The notes beneath the pieces are model-generated. The model saw only the letters and a program-made list of their open reading frames with translations. It was not told where the DNA came from and ran no database searches. This document shows positions 1-5,425 of a stretch of 5,425 bases of DNA, piece after piece; position 1 is the stretch's first letter, and every line of letters starts with the position of its first letter. The position numbers were made by a program, and so were the translations under genes. Location of the stretch: assembly GCA_003512125.1 (NCBI GenBank), contig DOSQ01000119.1, forward strand, positions 619-6,043. Direction: 5' to 3'. Source of the DNA: Acidaminococcaceae bacterium. GTDB lineage: Bacteria; Bacillota; Negativicutes; Acidaminococcales; Acidaminococcaceae.

Positions 1-2226
1 GCGATCACCTTTACCAATAAAGCGGCCAGGGAGATGCGTTCCCGTGTGGACGCCATGGTAGGCCCCGCGGCGAAAGACGTGTGGCTGTACACCTTCCACG
101 CATTTTGTGCCCGCTTCCTGCGCCGGGAAATTGAGGTGCTGGGAACCCATAAAAGCAATTTTGCGATTTATGATGCGGCAGACCAGAAAAATTTATTAAA
201 ATCTATCCTGAAGGACATGAATCTGGATGAAAAGCGTTTTCCGCCGGCGGCGTTGCAGAACGCGATTTCCAACGCCAAGAACCAGATGCAGAATGCTGCA
301 GATTTTGCTAAACTGGCGGGGGATTTTTTCGAACAGAAAGCGGCGGAGGTTTACACGTTATATGAAAAACGTCTTCTGGCCAATAACGCCATGGATTTTG
401 ACGACCTGCTGATGCTTTCCGTCAAGATTCTGGCTGAATGCCCGGACGTACGGGAAAAATATCAGCAGCGCTTCAGTTATATCATGATTGACGAATACCA
501 GGACACCAACCGGGCCCAGTATCTGCTGACCCGGTATCTGGCGGGGGACGAAGGTAACCTGTGCGTGGTAGGCGACGCAGACCAGAGCATCTACGGCTGG
601 CGGGGAGCGGACATCCGCAACATTCTGGATTTTGAAAAAGATTATCCCAAAGCAGAGCTGCTGAAGCTGGAACAGAATTACCGTTCGACTACTGTAATTT
701 TGGATGCGGCCAATGCGGTAATCGAAAACAATACAGGACGCAAGCCGAAAAAGTTATGGACGAACAATCCTGTGGGGACGGCCATCACGTATTATAACGC
801 CATGGATGAACGGGACGAAGCCCGTTTCGTGGTGGAGCAGGCGCAGAGGCTGATCCGCAGCGGGCGGTTTTCTTACGGGGATATGGCGGTGCTGTACCGT
901 ACCAATACCCAGTCCCGTGTGTTTGAAGAAATGCTGATCAAAAGCGGAATCAGCTACAGCATGGTAGGCGGCGTCAAATTCTACGACCGTAAAGAGATCC
1001 GGGACGTAATGGCCTATCTGAAGCTGCTGTACAATCCCTACGATACACTGAGCCTGCTCCGCATCATCAACGTGCCTAAACGGGGCATCGGGCAGGCTAC
1101 TGTCAACAAGATGCAGGACTATGCCAATGCCCAGGGGATTTCTTTATTTGAAGTGATTACGAACGCAGCGGCGGTCCCCGGACTGAGCTCCCGCTTCATC
1201 AGTAAACTGGAAGAAATGAGCGGCATCCTCTTTGACCTTATGGCCGAAACAGATTCTGTCCCGATAGAACAACTCATTGACGATGTGATCCATAAGACGG
1301 GTTATCTGGAAGAACTGCAGGCTGAACGGACGCCGCAGTCGGAAAGCCGGGCGGAAAATTTGCAGGAACTGATCAGTGTGGCCCGGGATTTTCTGAAGGA
1401 TGAAGGGGAAGAAAAAACGCTGGCCCGTTTCCTGGAACATGTAGCACTGGTTTCTGATATTGACGATGCTCAACTGGATAATGACAAGTTTACGTTGATG
1501 ACGTTGCATTCTGCCAAAGGGCTGGAGTTCCCGGTGGTGTTTCTGGCGGGGATGGAAGAAGGCCTGTTTCCCCATGCCCGCAGTCTGATGGACGACGAAC
1601 AGATGGAAGAAGAGCGACGGCTATGTTACGTGGGTATCACCCGGGCCAAACAGATTTTATATCTGACGGGGGCTAAGACCCGTACCATATACGGAAAGAC
1701 AAATTATTCCATGCCATCCCGTTTTCTGGAAGAAATTCCGGAAAAGCTGGTGCACGAGTATCACCGGCCTTCTCTGGTAAGTACGGGATTCCGAAATACG
1801 GAAGGGTATAAGAGCGGCGGTTACAGCTCGTCCGAATATAGACGGAACGGCAGTTACGGGCAATCTGGCTACGGCCGTGGCAGAAACACTTGCGATGAGG
1901 AAGGCGGAACCGTTATCGGCAGCGGCCAGGGCAAACGGACGGTTTCGGACAATCGGGTCAACGCTTCCCTCAGCGACCGGTTTAAGGAAGAAAGCAAAAA
2001 GACCAGCGGCCTGTTCAGTAAAATCCATACGGACTTTGTACCGGAAAAACCGGCAGGGGCTGCGACGGAATTTGTTATCGGCGACCGGGTCAGTCATAAA
2101 AAATGGGGCGAAGGAACCATTGTAGGTGTAAAAAACTCTTCAGATGGTCAGGAAGTTAAGGTGGCGTTTGTCGGCGCGGGAATCAGGAGCCTGCTGACAA
2201 AGTACGCCATGTTGAAAAAACTGTGA
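1..2226 (+). CDS. pcrA: ATP-dependent DNA helicase PcrA (UvrD/Rep family), 5'-truncated by the window edge
   Basis: Superfamily 1A 3'-5' helicase that unwinds DNA in repair, rolling-circle replication and transcription-replication conflicts. The reading frame is open from base 1 and begins inside motif Ia (AITFTNKAAREM, window codons 1-12). Roughly 60 N-terminal residues with the Q motif and Walker A lie outside, so the ATG at 34 is internal and not the start. Seen in order: motif Ib TFHAFC; Walker B DEYQDTN (490-510, codons 164-170); motif III GDADQSIYGWRGAD (571-612); motif IV LEQNYRST (667-690); the 2B-domain start VKFYDRKEIRD; motif V TLHSAKGLEF (from 1501); motif VI EEERRLCYVGITRAK (1606-1650), with its arginine finger. 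A Gly/Ser/Tyr-rich linker follows, then a C-terminal Tudor-like domain (about codons 690-741, HKKWGEGTIVGV), which in Bacillus PcrA contacts RNA polymerase. The 741 visible codons suggest a full protein near 800 residues, somewhat longer than the usual 720-740. A second in-frame TGA lies at 2236-2238. ligA starts 12 bases downstream, suggesting co-transcription. Identity is very secure; the Tudor tail favours PcrA over Rep. Confidence 0.97.
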   Translation, partial: AITFTNKAAREMRSRVDAMVGPAAKDVWLYTFHAFCARFLRREIEVLGTHKSNFAIYDAADQKNLLKSILKDMNLDEKRFPPAALQNAISNAKNQMQNAADFAKLAGDFFEQKAAEVYTLYEKRLLANNAMDFDDLLMLSVKILAECPDVREKYQQRFSYIMIDEYQDTNRAQYLLTRYLAGDEGNLCVVGDADQSIYGWRGADIRNILDFEKDYPKAELLKLEQNYRSTTVILDAANAVIENNTGRKPKKLWTNNPVGTAITYYNAMDERDEARFVVEQAQRLIRSGRFSYGDMAVLYRTNTQSRVFEEMLIKSGISYSMVGGVKFYDRKEIRDVMAYLKLLYNPYDTLSLLRIINVPKRGIGQATVNKMQDYANAQGISLFEVITNAAAVPGLSSRFISKLEEMSGILFDLMAETDSVPIEQLIDDVIHKTGYLEELQAERTPQSESRAENLQELISVARDFLKDEGEEKTLARFLEHVALVSDIDDAQLDNDKFTLMTLHSAKGLEFPVVFLAGMEEGLFPHARSLMDDEQMEEERRLCYVGITRAKQILYLTGAKTRTIYGKTNYSMPSRFLEEIPEKLVHEYHRPSLVSTGFRNTEGYKSGGYSSSEYRRNGSYGQSGYGRGRNTCDEEGGTVIGSGQGKRTVSDNRVNASLSDRFKEESKKTSGLFSKIHTDFVPEKPAGAATEFVIGDRVSHKKWGEGTIVGVKNSSDGQEVKVAFVGAGIRSLLTKYAMLKKL
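1801..1887 (+). other. Low-complexity Gly/Ser/Tyr/Arg linker encoded within pcrA
   Basis: Window codons 601-629 encode a segment made mostly of Gly, Ser, Tyr, Arg and Asn. Tyrosines fall at codons 603, 608, 613, 619 and 624, a spacing of 5, 5, 6 and 5. Several sit in [G/S]-Y-[G/S] contexts (GGYSS, GSYGQ, SGYGR), and the segment ends in an RGR step. It lies between the helicase core (last motif VI at about codon 550) and the Tudor-like tail (from about codon 690), where PcrA proteins carry a variable, disordered linker. The reading frame is intact across it. The codons used differ between the units, so this is a protein-level pattern and not a recent DNA tandem duplication. The function is unknown. 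Confidence 0.7.
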
Positions 2227-2228
2227 CC

Positions 2229-2259
2229 GGAAAATTGAATGGAGCGGGTAACGATTATG
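2229..2259 (+). promoter_or_regulatory. ligA translation initiation region with two candidate starts
   Basis: Two in-frame ATG codons compete here. The first (2239) directly follows a tandem stop of the pcrA frame and has only a weak GGAAAA (2229-2234) upstream. The second (2257) is preceded by GGAGCGGG (2241-2248), but the GGAG core is about 12 bases from the ATG, longer than ideal. Neither site is strong, so translation may depend on coupling to pcrA termination 12 bases upstream. Family conservation begins only at about residue 28 of the longer form and does not decide between them. Confidence 0.45.
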
Positions 2260-4494
2260 GAAGACAAAGACACGGTACTATATAAAGCTGCAGAATTGAA
2301 AAACGGGGATACAAAAGAGTCACTGTTGCAGGAAGCGGATTCCCTTCGTATGCAGATCCGGCATCACGAATACCAGTATTATGTGCTGGATGCACCGGAA
2401 ATCAGCGATGCGGAGTACGATGCGCTGACGAACCGGCTCCGTTCCATTGAGGCGCTGTATCCGGACGAAGTACCTCCCGATTCTCCTACGCGGCGTCCCG
2501 GCGGCTATGTGGCACCGGGCTTTACACAGGTGAAACACATGGTTCCCATGCTGAGCCTTGGCAATGTGTATAATGCCGGGGAAATGGGGGACTTTGATCA
2601 GCGGGTGCGGAATGCATTGCCTGGAGGAACGGAAGTCAGTTATGTGCTGGAACCGAAAATCGACGGGCTGGCCTGCAGCCTGATTTACGAAAACGGCTGG
2701 CTGGTACGGGCCGCTACCCGGGGAGACGGGGAAGTTGGGGAAAATGTGACGGCCAACGTCCGTGCCATTAGAAGCATCCCCCAGCGGCTGCGTGTACCGG
2801 AAGGCGAGGAAACGCCGGAACTGCTGGATGTGCGTGGCGAAGTGTATATGTCGCGGGAAGCCTTTCTGCGTCTGAACGAAGAACGGATCGAGGCCGGAGA
2901 AACGGAATTTGCCAATCCCCGTAACGCGGCGGCCGGCAGTCTGCGGCAATTAGATCCCGCTGTAACCGCACGGCGTTCCCTCAGCTTTTTTGCTTATTAT
3001 CTGGTAGGGCCTGAGGAACCGGAAACCCAGGAAAAATGCCTGCGCAGTCTGGAAAAATACGGATTCACCACGCCGGAATACTGGTGCGTGGCCCATTCCA
3101 AAGAAGAAATATTAAAGTTTATTGAAGAGCACGACCAACGCCGGCGTGAACTGGCCTATGATACGGATGGAGCGGTGGCGAAGGTCAACGCGGTGTGGCA
3201 GCAGAAGCTGCTGGGCGCCACGGGAAAAGATCCCCGTTGGGCCATTGCCTATAAGTATCCGCCGGAGCAGGCCCGGACGAAGTTGGAAGATATTGTAATC
3301 CAGGTGGGACGTACCGGTGTGCTGACCCCGGCGGCGGTCTTGACACCGGTCAGACTGTCCGGCAGTACCGTAAGCCGTGCGACCCTGCATAATGAAGACT
3401 TCATAAAGGAAAAAGACATCCGTATTGGTGATACGGTAATCATTAACAAAGCGGCGGAAATCATCCCGGAAGTACTGTCGGTCGTGAAAGCACTGCGCCC
3501 GGAAAACGCAGTTCCGTTCGTCATGCCGAAAGAATGTCCGGAATGCGGTTGGGCGGTAATTCGCAAAGAAGGGGAAGCTGCCTATCGCTGTACGAATCCC
3601 CATTGCCCCGCTTTGGGACGGGAAGGACTGATCCATTTTGCCTCCAGGGACGCCATGGACATCGAAGGCTGCGGTCCGGCGGTGATCAGCCAGCTGATTG
3701 AAGCGGATCTGGTAAAAAACCCGGCCGATTTATATGCGCTGAAAGAAGAACAACTGCTGACATTGGAGCGCATGGGGAAAAAATCTGCTGACAATCTGTT
3801 AAAAGCCATTGAAAAAAGTAAACAGCAGGGGCTGGATAAGCTTCTGTTCGCGCTGGGGATCCGGCATATCGGTGCTAAAGGCGGGCGGCTGCTGGCGTTA
3901 CAGTATAAAAGCATGGACGCCCTGATGGAAGCGTCAGCCGAAGAGCTGACCGGCATCAAAGATATCGGCGCTGTCGTTGCGGAAAGTGTGGTGACCTGGT
4001 TCGCCAATCCGCAGAATCAGGAGCTGGTAGCCCGCCTGAAACAGGCCGGACTGAATATGGAAATGCAGACCCGGAATGTCAATGAGGAACATCCGTTTTA
4101 CGGAAAGACGCTGGTGTTTACGGGAACAATGCCTACGTTGGACCGGGCGACGGCACAGACCATGGCACAGGATGTGGGGGCCAAAGTCAGTGGCAGTGTA
4201 AGTAAAAAAACAAATTATGTGATTGCGGGTTCTGAAGCAGGCAGTAAGCTGGAAAAAGCCAGAGCTTTAGGCGTTGCGATTATTGACGAAGCCGAATTCC
4301 TGCGTCTGCTGGGCGGAACGGAGGAAACGACTGAAGGGGGAAAAGATAGAAGGGTTTCCATAACAGAGGGTATTGCTTCCGACGGTGCACAGGAAACGGC
4401 TGCTGTTGCGGACGCGGTTCTTACAGAAAAGAAAGAAGACCTTTCCCTGACAGAAGAAGGAAATCTCTTTGACGGTTTGGAAGAAAATTCCTGA
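2239..4494 (+). CDS. ligA: NAD+-dependent DNA ligase LigA
   Basis: Seals nicks between adjacent 3'-OH and 5'-phosphate ends using NAD+ as AMP donor, at Okazaki fragments and in excision repair. The 751 residues (counted from 2239; 745 if the ATG at 2257 is used) show the full bacterial layout. Domain Ia has RHHEYQYYVLD (41-51), which binds NMN. The adenylation domain has the nucleotidyl-lysine motif EPKIDG with K140 (codon 2656-2658), RGDGEVGE (161-168), RGEVYM (199-204), DGAVAKVN (310-317) and RWAIAYKYP (333-341). An OB fold with QVGRTG follows. A four-cysteine zinc finger uses C433, C436, C451 and C456 (3535-3606). Helix-hairpin-helix repeats fill about 466-600 and a BRCT domain about 617-691. 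All expected catalytic residues are present. It is about 80 residues longer than E. coli LigA (671): roughly 20 extra at the N terminus and about 58 beyond BRCT, an acidic low-complexity tail ending near EEGNLFDGLEENS. It is probably co-transcribed with pcrA. Identity is secure; the start codon is not. Confidence 0.97.
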   Translation: MERVTIMEDKDTVLYKAAELKNGDTKESLLQEADSLRMQIRHHEYQYYVLDAPEISDAEYDALTNRLRSIEALYPDEVPPDSPTRRPGGYVAPGFTQVKHMVPMLSLGNVYNAGEMGDFDQRVRNALPGGTEVSYVLEPKIDGLACSLIYENGWLVRAATRGDGEVGENVTANVRAIRSIPQRLRVPEGEETPELLDVRGEVYMSREAFLRLNEERIEAGETEFANPRNAAAGSLRQLDPAVTARRSLSFFAYYLVGPEEPETQEKCLRSLEKYGFTTPEYWCVAHSKEEILKFIEEHDQRRRELAYDTDGAVAKVNAVWQQKLLGATGKDPRWAIAYKYPPEQARTKLEDIVIQVGRTGVLTPAAVLTPVRLSGSTVSRATLHNEDFIKEKDIRIGDTVIINKAAEIIPEVLSVVKALRPENAVPFVMPKECPECGWAVIRKEGEAAYRCTNPHCPALGREGLIHFASRDAMDIEGCGPAVISQLIEADLVKNPADLYALKEEQLLTLERMGKKSADNLLKAIEKSKQQGLDKLLFALGIRHIGAKGGRLLALQYKSMDALMEASAEELTGIKDIGAVVAESVVTWFANPQNQELVARLKQAGLNMEMQTRNVNEEHPFYGKTLVFTGTMPTLDRATAQTMAQDVGAKVSGSVSKKTNYVIAGSEAGSKLEKARALGVAIIDEAEFLRLLGGTEETTEGGKDRRVSITEGIASDGAQETAAVADAVLTEKKEDLSLTEEGNLFDGLEENS

Positions 4495-4500
4495 CAGTTC

Positions 4501-4529
4501 TTTCTTACATATGTAAATTGTGATATAAT
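4501..4529 (+). promoter_or_regulatory. Predicted extended -10 (sigma-A type) promoter for gatCA
   Basis: A perfect extended -10, TGA-TATAAT, lies at 4521-4529 (hexamer 4524-4529). At 16-17 bases spacing the -35 region is only TTCTTA/TTTCTT (4501-4507), a poor match to TTGACA, so the TG extension probably carries recognition. A start near 4536 is predicted, giving a leader of about 48 bases, too short for a T-box. It lies in the only AT-rich stretch of the window (4495-4583, 26 G/C of 89) and directly precedes gatC. This is inferred from sequence only. Confidence 0.75.
4505..4516. repeat. Perfect 12-bp palindrome TTACATATGTAA, candidate operator
   Basis: The bases form a perfect inverted repeat (TTACAT/ATGTAA) overlapping the weak -35 and the spacer upstream of the extended -10. 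A dimeric regulator bound here would cover part of the RNA polymerase site. A related palindrome lies 25 bp downstream, centre to centre. No regulator can be named from the sequence. Confidence 0.5.
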
Positions 4530-4541
4530 AACATGTATGTT
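4530..4541. repeat. Near-perfect palindrome AACATGTATGTT over the predicted start site
   Basis: Five-base arms AACAT and ATGTT flank a central GT, so 10 of 12 positions are symmetric. It begins directly after the -10 hexamer and covers the predicted transcription start. It shares the ACAT...ATGT core with the palindrome at 4505-4516. The two-base centre is too short for a stable RNA hairpin, so a protein-binding DNA site is more likely than a terminator, even though a T-run follows at 4540-4545. Chance occurrence in AT-rich DNA is possible. Confidence 0.4.
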
Positions 4542-4569
4542 TTTTCGGGCGTAACGCTTAATGATATTT

Positions 4570-4579
4570 AGGATGGTGA
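4570..4579 (+). promoter_or_regulatory. Ribosome binding site of gatC
   Basis: AGGATGGTGA lies about 5-7 bases before the ATG at 4584 and differs from AGGAGGTGA mainly by one inserted base. ATGs at 4561 and 4573 are out of frame with gatC, so the site supports 4584 as the start. Confidence 0.7.
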
Positions 4580-4583
4580 AAAA

Positions 4584-4871
4584 ATGAAAGTAACGGAAAA
4601 AGATGTGAAATACATCGCTGCTCTTTCCCGGCTGGAAATTTCAGACGAGGAAATGCCCAAGTTTACAGAACAGTTCAACCAGATTCTGAACTACGCGGAT
4701 ATTTTGGAAAAAGTTGATACCACGGGTATCGAACCTACCTTCAGCATTCTTCCTCTGTACAATGTGCTGCGGGAAGACGTGCCGCAGGAAGGCGTGGCCC
4801 ACGAAGACGCGCTGAAGAATGCGCCGGCGGTGCATAATGACGGATTCAAAGTTCCGCGTGTGATCGAATAA
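4584..4871 (+). CDS. gatC: Aspartyl/glutamyl-tRNA(Asn/Gln) amidotransferase subunit C
   Basis: Small subunit of the cytoplasmic GatCAB complex, which converts mischarged Glu-tRNA(Gln) and/or Asp-tRNA(Asn) to Gln-tRNA and Asn-tRNA. GatC has no catalytic site; it wraps around GatA and bridges it to GatB. The 95-residue length is normal for the family. Family features seen are the N-terminal helical part with TEKDVKYIAALSRLEIS (4-20), FTEQFNQILNYADILEKVDT (27-46), the GIEPT turn (48-52), LPLYNVLREDV (56-66), DALKNAP (75-81) and the C-terminal GFKVPRVIE (87-95). The start at 4584 has a good binding site and agrees with the family N terminus. The gene follows ligA by 89 bases with its own predicted promoter and precedes gatA by 13 bases. 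Presence of GatCAB usually means that the organism lacks a canonical GlnRS and/or AsnRS; which one cannot be told from this window. Confidence 0.96.
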   Translation: MKVTEKDVKYIAALSRLEISDEEMPKFTEQFNQILNYADILEKVDTTGIEPTFSILPLYNVLREDVPQEGVAHEDALKNAPAVHNDGFKVPRVIE

Positions 4872-4876
4872 GGAGG
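4871..4876 (+). promoter_or_regulatory. Perfect AGGAGG ribosome binding site of gatA, overlapping the gatC stop
   Basis: The first A of AGGAGG is the last base of the gatC TAA (4869-4871). Spacing to the GTG at 4885 is 8 bases, close to optimal, and this decides the GTG start. The nearby ATG at 4895 is out of frame. The arrangement suggests translational coupling, which would help keep GatC and GatA in equal amounts. Confidence 0.88.
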
Positions 4877-4884
4877 CAAGGACT

Positions 4885-5425
4885 GTGAAGTTATATGAAA
4901 GCACCGTTCATGAGTTGCATGAACAACTGCAGAATAAACAGCTCAGCTCTGTAGAGCTGACCAAAGCGGTATATGACCGCATTGACGAAGTAGAAGACAA
5001 AGTCGGCGCCTATGTGACGCTGGATAAAGAAAATGCACTGGCCCAGGCGGCCAAAGTAGACGCCATGATCGCTGCCGGCGAGACCATCAAACCGCTGGCC
5101 GGTATCCCGGGCGCCATCAAAGATAACATCAGCACCAAAGGACTGCGCACGACCTGCTCGTCCCATATCCTGGACAACTTTATCCCGGTGTATGACGCTC
5201 ATGTCATCGCCAACCTGCGCAAAGACGAAACCATTTTCCTGGGCAAGACCAACATGGACGAATTCGCCATGGGTTCCACCACGGAAACTTCTTACTTCAA
5301 GAAAACCCATAACGCATGGAACCTGGACTGCGTACCCGGCGGTTCCTCCGGCGGCAGCGCGGCGGCCATTGCAGCCGGTGAAGCCATTTGGTCGTTAGGC
5401 TCCGATACCGGCGGATCCATCCGCC
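4885..5425 (+). CDS. gatA: Aspartyl/glutamyl-tRNA(Asn/Gln) amidotransferase subunit A, 3'-truncated by the window edge
   Basis: Glutaminase subunit of GatCAB: it hydrolyses glutamine and channels ammonia to GatB, where the tRNA-bound Asp or Glu is amidated. It belongs to the amidase-signature family. The GTG start at 4885 gives the expected N terminus (M-K-L-Y-E-S-T-V-H-E-L). 180 codons are visible, of about 485-490 in the family. All three residues of the Ser-cisSer-Lys catalytic triad are present: K79 in GIPGAIKDNI (5119-5121), S154 in PGGSSGGSAAA (5344-5346) and the nucleophile S178 in GSDTGGSIR (5416-5418). The numbering matches that of Staphylococcus GatA exactly, which supports the start. 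The GKTNMDEFAMGS segment (120-131) is also typical. The gene follows gatC by 13 bases and would be expected to be followed by gatB beyond the edge. No frameshift is seen. General amidases share the signature, but the gatC neighbour and the GKTNMDEFAMGS block make GatA near certain. Confidence 0.97.
   Translation, partial: MKLYESTVHELHEQLQNKQLSSVELTKAVYDRIDEVEDKVGAYVTLDKENALAQAAKVDAMIAAGETIKPLAGIPGAIKDNISTKGLRTTCSSHILDNFIPVYDAHVIANLRKDETIFLGKTNMDEFAMGSTTETSYFKKTHNAWNLDCVPGGSSGGSAAAIAAGEAIWSLGSDTGGSIR

Noticed and set aside
34..36. ATG as the pcrA start
   Set aside because: The frame is open upstream to base 1 and encodes the conserved motif Ia, so this Met is internal to a gene cut by the window edge.
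1877..2125. +1-frame open frame of 82 codons inside the pcrA linker/Tudor region
   Set aside because: No binding site before its ATG and no recognisable features. The pcrA frame continues intact through to the conserved Tudor-like tail, so it is neither a frameshift nor a separate gene.
2320..2949. Long minus-strand open frame (209 codons) antisense to ligA
   Set aside because: It lies wholly over conserved ligA adenylation-domain codons, has no recognisable protein family features and is explained by the coding bias of the + strand. The other minus-strand frames over pcrA, ligA, gatC and gatA are rejected for the same reason.
4481..4506. Possible ligA terminator hairpin (AAGAAA / TTTCTT)
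   Set aside because: Only six A/T-rich pairs with a 14-base loop and no following T-run; too weak.
4549..4557. GCGTAACGC inverted repeat in the gatC leader
   Set aside because: Four-base arms around a single base cannot form a stable hairpin, and it does not share the ACAT/ATGT core of the other two palindromes; likely chance.
4536..4583. T-box or other riboswitch in the gatC leader
   Set aside because: The predicted leader is about 48 bases, too short for a T-box, and has no specifier stem, T-box sequence or terminator/antiterminator pair.
5192..5398. Alternative-frame open frame of 68 codons over gatA
   Set aside because: It overlaps the highly conserved GatA catalytic region in another frame; gatA itself is clearly coding from the GTG at 4885.

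Overview
The window holds four housekeeping genes, all on the + strand and tightly packed: the 3' part of pcrA (DNA helicase), a complete ligA (NAD+-dependent DNA ligase), a complete gatC, and the 5' part of gatA (two subunits of the Asp-tRNA(Asn)/Glu-tRNA(Gln) amidotransferase). No RNA gene, mobile element, CRISPR array or phage remnant is visible, and every other long open frame is a shadow of these genes.

The order pcrA-ligA-gatC-gatA is typical of Firmicutes. In Bacillus the same genes lie close together but are separated by a lipoprotein gene (camS/yerH) and sometimes a transporter gene. Here gatC follows ligA directly. With the moderately GC-rich coding DNA, this suggests a clostridial or Negativicutes-type organism, possibly an Acidaminococcus or Phascolarctobacterium relative. 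That taxonomic guess is from memory of the families and is low to moderate in confidence.

Layout: 1-2226 is pcrA, cut at the left edge at helicase motif Ia, so the Walker A region lies outside. After a 12-base gap comes ligA (2239-4494), likely co-transcribed with pcrA as a replication/repair pair. The 89-base ligA-gatC gap is the only real intergenic region. It is about 29% GC, carries a consensus extended -10 promoter (TGATATAAT) flanked by two related palindromes, and shows no convincing terminator. gatC (4584-4871) and gatA (from 4885, GTG start) form the start of a gatCA(B) operon with a perfect AGGAGG site overlapping the gatC stop; gatA runs off the right edge just after its nucleophilic Ser178.

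I found no undescribed multi-gene system. The points worth a second look are smaller: the palindrome pair around the gat promoter, an acidic tail on LigA ending in a possible sliding-clamp-binding motif, and a regularly spaced Gly/Ser/Tyr linker in PcrA.
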